Shown: positions 55,785 to 64,000 of the stretch, piece after piece | How positions within the stretch are numbered: position 1 is the first letter of the stretch | Layout of the letters: every line of letters begins with the position of its first letter | From: Neostapfia colusana | Lineage: Eukaryota > Streptophyta > Magnoliopsida > Poales > Poaceae | Direction: 5' to 3' | Length of the DNA stretch: 64,000 bases | Assembly: GCA_030760725.1 (NCBI GenBank) | Contig: JASWHV010000010.1 | Span: 37,701,760-37,765,759 of the forward strand | Notes under the pieces: generated by a model | What the model was told of the DNA's origin: nothing | The model's input: only the letters and a program-made list of their open reading frames with translations | Databases searched by the model: none | Position numbers and translations under genes: made by a program

Positions 55785-55870
55785 ACCGGACTAGTCCACA
55801 CAGTACCGGACTAGTGCGATTTGTCTCTGAGTAGACAACGGACTAGTCCGCAATCTACCGGACTAGTACG
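55785..55870. repeat. GGACTAGT palindrome cluster 2 (near the LTR end)
   Basis: Four GGACTAGT cores. A stretch of about 45 bp here (with TTTGTCTCTGAGTAGACAAC) is almost the same as one in cluster 1 near 54967-55011. Confidence 0.85.
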
Positions 55871-55960
55871 ATTTTCCTGTATTTGATAAATCTATTGAGT
55901 GTTTCAGCGATTAACAAAGAATCGAAAAGCCTATTCACCCCCCTCTAGGCTACATTCAAT

Positions 55961-55972
55961 TGGTATCAGAGC
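55961..55972 (+). other. Element H primer binding site (tRNA-Met)
   Basis: TGGTATCAGAGC, two nucleotides after the LTR. Confidence 0.93.
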
Positions 55973-56009
55973 CAAACTCCTCAAAAAAGACTCACCGCTC
56001 GAAGAGACG

Positions 56010-56554
56010 ATGTCAGACATCAAGGATGTAACAAGAAGATCGACGATGAAAAGGGTGATGATGAAAGGACTCAAAATCTAAAGAAGCTAGTCGATGCCAT
56101 TCAAGACAGTGAGGACGATGATGAGGAGGTGCTCTGACTCAAGGCTCTTCTACGGAAGAGGGCACTCTCCCCAAAAGGGAAGAAGAAGATCGATGATGAA
56201 AAGAAGAAGAAAGGGGTTAGTCACACAGACTACTCCCGATATCCTTTTGACTATGAATGTTTGAATTCTAACAATAGTCATTAATTTTCAATTCCTCTAG
56301 GGAAAGCACCTTACTTTGATGGCAATGACTATTCAATGTGTAGACAAAACATGAAAGTGCACCTTATATCTCTTAACCCAAGTTTGTGGCATATAGTGTG
56401 TACAGGGATAGATATCCCGGACGATGATGAAGAGCTGATTCCAAGCCAAGAACAAGCCGTTCATCGGAATGCTCAAGCTGTAGCTGTGATCACGTCATCA
56501 CTGAGCCGAGAAGAGTTCACCAAGGTGGATGGACTCGAAATTGCCAAGGATATA
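56010..56554 (+). pseudogene. gag: Element H copia gag, N-terminal part
   Basis: After a broken, Lys/Asp-rich start (near 56010-56215) the copia gag motif begins near 56300: APYFDGNDYSMCRQNMKVHL, with Cys where Trp is usual. It continues with WHIVCTGIDIPDDDEEL and AVAVITSSLSREEFTKVDG. Element F interrupts it after EIAKDI. The first part holds stops and shifts, so this copy is not intact. Confidence 0.8.
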
Positions 56555-59500
56555 TGTAAAAGCCCAAGAAAAGGGACTTGCAAAAACTTTTTATCACCTC
56601 ACAACACCACAGTTTTGTTGTGGATAGATTGTGAAAAAGTGTGAAGAGCAAGTAACCTCCATCAAAAGAGTGATTAGAGGGGAAAGCCTACATTTTCACA
56701 AAGTGGGAAGTTTACTCATGAACATGAGAGGTTGGGCTCACCCCTAGAACTTTAATAGTCTTGGGAAGGTTCAGTCCAAGTTTCATGCAAATCCAAACAT
56801 TTTTGAGACACTTTTGTAGGTATTGGAAAAAGAGGCCAATTTGAATGTAAATACAAATTGCAGCAACTTTCATCCCTCAAATTCAATAGTTAGCTTCATA
56901 TTCAAACTCAGCATATTTTCCTGAGTAACCCCACCAATTTTCAGTCCCATTGGACTTCATCTCGTCGGGAGCCGAATTTATAACAATTCAAACTGAGTTT
57001 GAATTTTCAAATTCAAATATGAAGGGAATGTGGCCAAACCAGTTTGAAGTTGATGAATTCAAATTCTTCCTCTGAATTGGTGGCTAAGTTCCCTTTTCAA
57101 GTCTGAGTAGGTGGGATATTTGCACAACAGAGAAGATTAGGGGGGAGAAGAGGGCCCACCAGTCAGCTAGACTTCGGGCCTAAGTCAACACCGGGCGAAC
57201 TCGGTTTACCGGGCCTCGGCAGCGCTCAACACCGAGCCAACCGAGAAGCCACCTTGCCCCCCTCCTCGCGTGCTGGCGACCAGCTTGCTGGCTCCGCTGC
57301 CTCGGCCCGATCTTTACCCCGGGAGCAAACAGCAGAACGTCACCTTCTTCATTGATCGCACGCTCGCTGTTTCCCTCACACCCGCACAGAACCGGAGCTC
57401 ACCGCCGCACTCTCTTTTCCCGATAGCCGGCACCAACCGAGCCTCGGTTGCTTGTGCCAGCAGCACCGAAAAGCAGCGTCCGTGCATGCTCTACCATGTC
57501 AGCCCCAAAACCCCGAAGCTCCTAGCCTGTGGCGCGTGCAATTCGGCAACGGGCGCCGAGGAACAGAGCACCGGCGGAAGCTGAGGATTGCTCCCCGTGG
57601 ACAGCACACCACGGCCAGTTTCACCACCAGACTTCTAAACGAAAAAGGTGCGCCTTAGTCTCCAGATCGTGTAGCTGCAACCCTCCTAGCCATCGATAGT
57701 CTGTGCGCGGAGAATTTCTAAGAATCCCGCGAACTAGTGCACCCGAGTAGGGGTCGGTCTACCCCGAAATTCTAGCTGCACCGTCCAACCCAGCTCGGGT
57801 GAGCCTACACACACCTTCCTCACTCCCTAGCGGCCCTCCTCGACCAATAATCAAGGAATATGACCCATAAATGGCTGGGTTCTGGTTGTTTTTCGGGCCA
57901 CCATAGAAAAATAGCTCGGGTCACCATGGAGGTCTAGGTTGCCGACCTTTTCATGGGGTTTGGCGGCCATTTTCATCACCCTCGAGTTCCCGCGGTGCTC
58001 TCCGACCCTTTGCCGATCGTTTTGATTCATTGTAACGCATTCCCGACCACGCCGGAACCCTAACCGCCGCTGTCACCGTCGGGAGCCCTGTTCCGGTGAG
58101 CTACGGCCGCCGGCAAGCCCCGAGATGAGTTCAGCGTCATGAGTTAGGGCGGGGCGGCGGGTTTGGGGCCGGGAGACGGCCGGGAAAGTGGTTCCGGCGA
58201 AGCTCGCCGGAGTGCGCCGCCGCGGACCCCTGTTTGGCGCGAGGAAGGAGAAGACTGCCGGGTGGGACACACTGGCAGACATTTAAACAATTTGAAATTT
58301 CCAGTTTGTAGTTCAAACTTTGGAAGACCACAGCTTGGGGTAGGAGAGTCCAAAAATTATGAAACAAATTTTGTTGGATTCCTCTAACAGAGTACAATCC
58401 AATTATGAAACCCAATTAGTATGGAACCTATTAATTAATTCTGGAAAATTCTTTAAAGCTTTTCAGCCAAAGAATTTTAGAGGAAGTTTGGTTCATCCAA
58501 AAATCCCCAAATTTTGCCAGAATGTTCCTTAGGATGTTAGTGAACCCTTGTAAAAGTTTCAGACCATTCGGAGTTGATTTGGTCAGAGCAATTCAAATTT
58601 GAAGGTGCTGTGTTCATTTGAATACAGAAACATTTTCAGAGAATTTCCAAAACTTGGAAATTCAGTTCTGGGCAAATCTTAGCTCCAAAAATGCTAGGAA
58701 AATTCATGCAAACTCTATGAACTATAACTGAAATTTTAGTTCACTAAGTTGGGCATGAACAGGGGTATTACCTCAGAATTAATTCTTCTTTGCTTATTTG
58801 CTAAGAGAATTATTCTGAGCAAACCACTCCATGAAAAGTGCTAATGTTTGGTCCACAGAGTTTTCTTGTGACAAGGAACTCACACAAAAATTCTCAGCTC
58901 CATTGGAGCTCTGGATCACCCCTGTCCTGTTTAACCACTTGAGGGATTAATATGGAAAAGGGGGAAACCCCTTAGCACTTAACCATGTGCTTAGGTCTAA
59001 GCCCAAACCACCAACACCAGTTCCAGTTGTTAGAAACTGGTGATAAGAACTAATAGCAGTAGTATTACAATAAACTTGTATGCATATTCATTAACATGTA
59101 GTAATTCAATAATGTGTAGTCGCTGAAGGCGAGGAAGCTCTGGAGGTTCTCGACTTCCTGCTTCCAGAGGAAGAACTGACTCCTGCCCAGCAGCAACAAG
59201 GCAAGCCCCGGTTTGCATTAACCTTTTTAAAAGTTTTAATTTGTTTACATGTGTCATGTGAAGTATGATTGTGCACTAGGTATAGGTTGGATGAAACCCC
59301 ACTTGCATAACCAAAGGTTCCTAAAGGAGTGAGGGTAGTGTCTAAGACTCGAGTAGATAGATGCTTAATGAGTCATAGGACTTCGGTACAAGTCGAGTAG
59401 TTGGAATCTACTCGCGAGATAGGCTTGGGACACACGGGTTCGGTTGAGTGATGAGAGATCACTTTAGTAATGAAAATGAGACTAGGAATGGGCTAGGGCG

Positions 59501-60577
59501 CAGCAAGAGGAAGTCTTGTGTGTGCAGCCCTGTCCGTGTCGATTGAGGACCGATCCGTGTGCGGCCCTGCTGAACAAGTATTGAATGTACCGAAGGCATA
59601 TCCGATATATGGGCCCCGATAAACCGATGTAGCCTAAACCTCCGGGCGTCGAGGCATAACGCACCGATTTATAGGTGTAGGCTGAGGGCAGCAAGGTGGA
59701 AATCTGCCAACGGGCATAGAGAGATGCTCCGTGTGGGGAACCTCATGCTCGTTTTGGTGCGACCGGTTCGACGTTTGGGCTGTTGGGTGAAAGGTTGTCC
59801 CGTACGACATCGAGTGAGCGTGCTGTGCAGCTCCACGGATGGGCGTACGTGGCGTGCTCTTTGGGTTTCCCTGCTGGTGTATATCGAGTCGATTCACCGT
59901 CCCTCGCGGTGACGAGTACCTCTTGTTCACTGTGTCGTAACGTAGTCTAATGAATGAAATGTTATGATTCAATATTGCTGTTATGATATAATTGTATTTC
60001 TACCTGTGTGCCACCAAATATTGCTTACTAAATTTCAGCTTCATGAACCGTTAACTTGTTGCTAAAAGATGAACTAAGGATGAACTTGTAGGCGTGTCCA
60101 ATTGCTGCAACATTGCTATCCTATGTCATTGTACACCTCATGTAGGGTTTCATGCTTAGGTGAGTCGGTTAAGCCTTGCTGAGCCTTCGTGCTCACGGTT
60201 GCTGCTTAAGTGTTTTTCAGGTGAGGTGCCACCCACGGACTCGGAGTACGAGTCCACCGGCGAAGGTTATCCTCCGTCGGGGACCACGGCTGAGTGGGAG
60301 CCGTACACGCCGCGCTGAGCTGAGACATGCAGCTAGTGTGGGTTGCCCTAGGGCTGGGCAACCGACTTTTGCTAGATAGGCGGGCGTGAGTTGTACAAAA
60401 GAAACTTCCGCTGTGTAATAAAATACCCTAGTTTGGAACTGAGAAGTGTACTACTTTGTACATTCAGTTTGTTTTTCCCATGTAATATAATGTGTTCTTA
60501 TGACGTGTGCTGTCAGGTGTCGCATCGTGCGGCACCACCCTCTGCGATCCTGGATGAGCGGATTCCTTTCCGCCACA
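56555..60577 (+). repeat. Element F 5' LTR (4023 bp)
   Basis: TGTAAAAGCCCAAG...CCGCCACA. The end is fixed by the primer site three nucleotides later. It contains an imperfect copy of the CGAGTAG...CTACTCG palindrome (59394-59414) and the block CCGTCCCTCGCGGTGACGAG (59893). No credible gene: the ORFs at 57270-58415 overlap in several frames. Confidence 0.88.
59394..59414. repeat. LTR palindrome CGAGTAG...CTACTCG (F)
   Basis: A 7-bp stem with a 7-nt loop, the F version of the palindrome in D. Confidence 0.75.
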
Positions 60578-60580
60578 GCC

Positions 60581-60592
60581 TGGTATCAGAGC
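60581..60592 (+). other. Element F primer binding site (tRNA-Met)
   Basis: TGGTATCAGAGC, three nucleotides after the LTR end. Confidence 0.95.
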
Positions 60593-62423
60593 TGCATTGG
60601 GGATAGCACAGTGCTTAAGGACTACATTATGGGAAAACTTAGGTCTACGGTGGGGATTCGGTAGTTGCCCAAGTAAGGACTATATTAGCATAGTTACTTA
60701 AAGTGACAAAGACTAACCTATGTGTTATAATTCTGAATTTTAATTATTGTAACGACGCACCTACGCTCTAGTATGTTTGGTAAGGAACGCCACCGAAAGC
60801 GGTTCAATTTCGGTTAGCTCCCCCTGACGAGGAACGTGGTTCAGGGATTGATCTCACAGCTTGATGTGAGACGTCAATATGAACCTCTTCGACTCTTCAT
60901 GTCCCTAAGTTCATATGAAACGCTGATCCCTAGCATGCATTAGGCAAGTAAGTGGAGACTCCATCGCGTGGTCAGTAACGCGAGAGTGTTTTCGTCTGGA
61001 AATAGCCCAGGAGAACATACGCAGCGCTTGCCATCGGCGTGCCCTGCAGGGCAGTAGGTGGTATCTGTTGGGTTGATAACATTCCCAACCGTGATGACCC
61101 GTTCATGACATACTCGGGTTCCCCGTCATGTGGTGTTGAAACACGATCACGTACCCTGAGACGTGACCTAACTCAAGGACGGCCGTATGGAAATGATACG
61201 GGCATTTGTATTTACTTTTAAATATGGAACTGCCTGAAATGAACAACCCTTGAGTGCACCATTATTGTTGGTCTTCTGCAGGTACTAACCACGTATGTAT
61301 CCGTGTAGTAAACGTGTGCGAGAGACCGTTTAGTGCCACATTTGAGACGTATATGCCGGTATAATCCGGTTAGGATTTTCTTTTGTGAGGAACGTAGTAC
61401 CGAGATATGGTAGGCATATGCATGAAAATAATTATAACAAGGAATTAAAAATCATTAGGTTCAACATTGAGGACCCTGGATGGGTAGACAAATTGGTTAG
61501 TGTTGGAGTGTAGTTCCAAAAGACTGAAAAACAGAGTGCTCTGTTTTGGGCAACAAGTTGCTGATCTTCAACAGGGCATAACTCACAGGTATTTTAGCCC
61601 AGGGAGGTGTGGGATATAGTTCTGGAAAGGTATTTGAGTACCCTACAATTTTGTTGTATACTTCCAGAGCTGAAACACAAACTTAAGATGGCTGAAATCC
61701 CAGAGGAATGTATACTGTCCAGAACCAGGACAGAGTAAAACATTCTCTGAACTGTTCTGTTTTTCAAACATAATTCCCAGTAGAAAAATCAGAAATTGTC
61801 ATATGATACATCTTTAGAAAGGGTAGAAGATGTGTTACATCTTTGCAATTCAAAGTTTCTGAAATTTCAGCACAGAATTCAGTGGAAACCAGAGTTGAAA
61901 ACAGCAACTTCTCAAGGGAGGTGCTGTTAAAATTCTTCCAGAAATTCTGCTGACTTTGAATTAGCATAACTTTTTAACAAAAGCTGATCTGGGGGCAAAT
62001 GAATACTCATTGGAAAGATACGGAAGTTATATTTAACTTTGGTATTCAGCTTGAGTCATGAAAATGCCCAGAACCAGATCAAAACTTGGATTAGGTAGAA
62101 ACTGGTCATTCTGACAGAAGAATGACAGTTGAACTCATTGGAGAGAGTGTTGTACCCTAAGGGTGGTATACGTGATGACAAAGCGATAGTAATATCTCGT
62201 AGTGACCAAACCTAGTTATGGTGAGCTTCCAAAGTGGAGGTTCATCAAGTTGGATGTAACTAGCTTGTATTTGGTTGGTAATGGTGTAGCTTGTGCAAAG
62301 TTATTACATTGTCTACATACGAGATGTATCGCATGTTTTATTGTCATTATGTTTTTACACCTATTTTTATTGGACTGCATGCAAAATGTTGCGGGACTGA
62401 TGATTATTGTCGTATTGTTGCAG
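60593..62423 (+). other. Element F untranslated leader
   Basis: 1.83 kb with no ORF0 and only ORFs too short to credit. It shares the CTGTCC...GGACAG hairpin (61715-61733) with the leaders of D and B. Candidate 5' splice sites are GGCAA/GTAAGTGG near 60946 (a full GTAAGT) and CCCAA/GTAAGG near 60670. It ends GTCGTATTGTTGCAG directly against the gag ATG. Confidence 0.65.
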
Positions 62424-64000
62424 ATGGTTCGCACTAGGACCACGCACGAGGTTGGTGGCTCAAGCAAACAGGGAGGTGATGACTCCCAGCCACCGGCCTA
62501 CGACAGCACCCCGCAGCAGCAGCCACCACCGCCGCCTCCGCTTACTCTAGCGGATGTGATAGCGGCACTGTTGGGTGGTCGTGAGGAGCAGACCGACCTG
62601 CTCCGCACGATCGTGCAGAATACGTCCCAGGCGGGGGGACATCAAGATAGAGGGCCTCGTGAGCCCCAGGAAGCGTCGTACTCGGATTTCATGAGTACGC
62701 TCCCTCCAGTGTTCACAGAAGCCAAAGAACCACTGGAGGCTGACAACTGGCTGCGGACCATTGAGTCCAAGTTCGGGCTGTCCAATGCACGGAGCGGCAA
62801 AAGACTTTGTTCGCAGCACAACAACTCCACGGTGCCGCTGGTGCGTGGTGGGCGAACTATGTCGCCTCACGTCCGGCTGGCCATGCCGTGGAATGGCAAG
62901 AGTTCCGGGAGGCGTTACGCGCCTATCACATTCCTCCCGGGATCATGAAGAGGAAGTTCCAAGAATTCTTGGAGCTGAAGCAGGGCGGGAGGAGTGCCCA
63001 CGACTACTCCCGTGCCTTCAACCATCTGGCACAGTACGCGTCAGACTATATCTCCACTGAGGAGAAGAAGCGGGAGCACTTCTATCGGGGGTTACAGCCT
63101 GAAATGAAGACACATCTCGTTCAGTGGAATCGCGGCACATTCAACGACTTAGTCAATGCCACGATCATGCAAGAGGATGCTCAGCGGGAGTTGGCAGCTG
63201 TGCAGCGGAAGCGCAGTGCTCCACCCAGCGGTGGGAGTGGCGCTCCCCAGAAGTACCGTATGGTGTATAGGACACCATCCGGGCAACAGTGGCGACCACC
63301 GGCGCGGCCTCAACAGTTCGTGGGACGTTCGTTCCAAGCACCCCCGTTCCGTTCTCCGATGCCACCACCAATACAGAAGCAGCAGCAGCAAACGGTACCC
63401 CGGGCGTTTCCACCGCCACAACGCGCCCCGGGATTCCGTCCACCGATCAGCGGGGGACCGCCCCGTTTCACATGTTTCACGTGTGGCCAGGCGGGCCACT
63501 TCACGAAGGACTGTCCCCAGGGGCAGCCGAGCAGCGGGCAAGCCCAGTTTCAGGGTGGTGCTCGAGGCCGACCTCCGATAAAGAATGTTGGTCAGCGGAC
63601 TGGAGGCGTCCGCAACCTCGACAATGAGGACGCCCCGGAGGGAGATAACGTGCTGGCGGGTACGTTCACTCTCAACCATCAAGCCATTATCATACTTTTT
63701 GATTCTGGTGCAACCCATAACTTCATAAGTGCATCATATGTGGTTAAGCATCAGCTGGAAGCCTTTCCAACCGAGTGTTCTTATATGATCTGCTCACCGG
63801 GAGGAAAGATTTCAGCAACGATGATGGTTCCGAAAGCACCACTGTGCTTAGGTGGGAAGATATATCCCACCACTATGATTATCCTTGAGGGGCAGAAGAT
63901 TGATGAAATCTTGGGAATGTCATGGCTAAGCTACCATGGCGCTGTCCTGGAAACCCTATCACGGACGGTTCACCTCAACTCCCCATTACATCGTCCGCAG
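62424..64000 (+). pseudogene. gag: Element F gag-protease, one frameshift, continues past the window
   Basis: MVRTRTTHEVGG starts at an ATG preceded by TTGCAG. A Gln/Pro stretch follows, then LTLADVIAALLGG and EASYSDFMSTLPPVF. Near 62780 one base appears missing after FGL, shifting the frame; the old frame stops at 62946-62948. In the other frame the gag core is readable (AGAWWANYVASRPAGH, EALRAYHIPPG), and from the ATG at 62945 there is no stop to the window edge (352 codons). That stretch has KFQEFLELKQGGRSAHDYSRA, the zinc knuckle CFTCGQAGHFTKDC (63466-63510), the protease LFDSGATHNFIS (near 63700), ICSPGGKISATMM and EILGMSWLSYHGAVL. With only one lesion seen, this is among the least damaged coding regions here. 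Confidence 0.9.

Larger units (their letters stand above)
54653..55958 (+). repeat. Element H 5' LTR (1306 bp)
   Basis: TGAAAGTGC...CATTCA. It contains ten copies of a GGACTAGT core, most within the palindrome CGGACTAGTCCG, in two clusters (about 54917-55100 and 55785-55870), and a TATA box at 55140. Confidence 0.85.
54653..56554 (+). mobile_element. Element H: Ty1/copia retrotransposon, 5' part
   Basis: LTR (54653-55958), a tRNA-Met primer site and the start of gag, cut by insertion of element F at 56555. The LTR start TGAAAGTGCATCTAGG and the end with CCTCTAGG...CATTCA before TTGGTATCAGAGC are typical of grass copia elements. It seems to have inserted into the leader of element B. The remainder should lie beyond element F, outside the window, so the target duplication cannot be checked. 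Confidence 0.85.
56555..64000 (+). mobile_element. Element F: Ty3/gypsy (Tekay/Del-like), 5' part
   Basis: 5' LTR (56555-60577), primer site, 1.8-kb leader and gag-protease, running off the right edge. It interrupts copia H at an ATATA target (56550-56554), so the same five bases are expected after its 3' LTR. Its gag and protease align with D and B, but its leader has no ORF0. Confidence 0.9.

Noticed and set aside
57270..58415. ORFs of 60-104 codons in F's LTR as a host gene
   Set aside because: GC-rich LTR sequence with ORFs in several frames and no similarity to a known plant protein that I can see.
1..64000. Host protein-coding genes, tRNA or rRNA genes
   Set aside because: None recognised. 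The tRNA-like matches are the 12-base primer sites of the retrotransposons.

Overview
This window is plant repeat DNA, almost certainly from a grass (Poaceae). The reasons are long (3.4-4 kb) LTRs on chromodomain-bearing Ty3/gypsy elements of the Tekay/Del type, an En/Spm (CACTA) transposon with a TNP2-type transposase, GT-AG introns, and no host gene, rRNA or tRNA gene that I can recognise. The species cannot be told from the sequence alone.

The window is a nest of transposons. Element A (1-5440, + strand) is the 3' end of a decayed gypsy element: a deleted pol followed by its 3' LTR. A CACTA element follows (recognisable from 5793 to 12651). It carries a decayed TNP2 transposase, a second multi-exon gene and hairpin-rich subterminal repeats, and it abuts the truncated 3' LTR of element B. 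Element B (- strand) is an old gypsy copy broken into four visible pieces: 12652-14819, 22468-24997, 36866-37578 and 52992-54652. Three other elements sit inside it. Element E (14820-22467, + strand) is a deletion derivative whose LTR was in turn hit by a solo LTR, G (18335-21642). Element C (24998-36865, + strand) has 5-bp target duplications GAAGC. Element D (37579-52991, - strand) has target duplications GCGTC. To the right, a Ty1/copia element H (54653-56554) adjoins B's leader, and its gag is interrupted by gypsy element F (56555-64000), which runs off the end of the window.

C and D are structurally complete: two near-identical LTRs, a tRNA-Met primer site, a polypurine tract and target duplications. 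Their coding regions are broken by stops and frameshifts, and C has also lost the zinc knuckle and protease by an internal deletion. Both carry an extra sense-strand ORF (ORF0) between the primer site and gag. F and B, of the same broad lineage, show no such ORF in the leader sequence that is visible.

The signals most worth following up are these. (1) Solo LTR G holds 16 tandem ~54-bp units, 15 with an exact CACGTG G-box, directly upstream of a duplicated minus-strand TATA/leader block. (2) All six visible ORF0 and gag start codons lie 0-1 nt after a (C/T)AG that looks like a 3' splice site. (3) The ORF0 proteins share a layout: an N-terminal domain reminiscent of dsRNA-binding domains, a coiled coil and an acidic tail. 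(4) A hairpin AATCTCG/CGAGATT lies immediately before the polypurine tract in all five elements whose 3' ends are visible. (5) The copia LTR carries an array of CGGACTAGTCCG palindromes before its TATA box. Positions were read by eye. LTR identities are visual estimates, not computed values.
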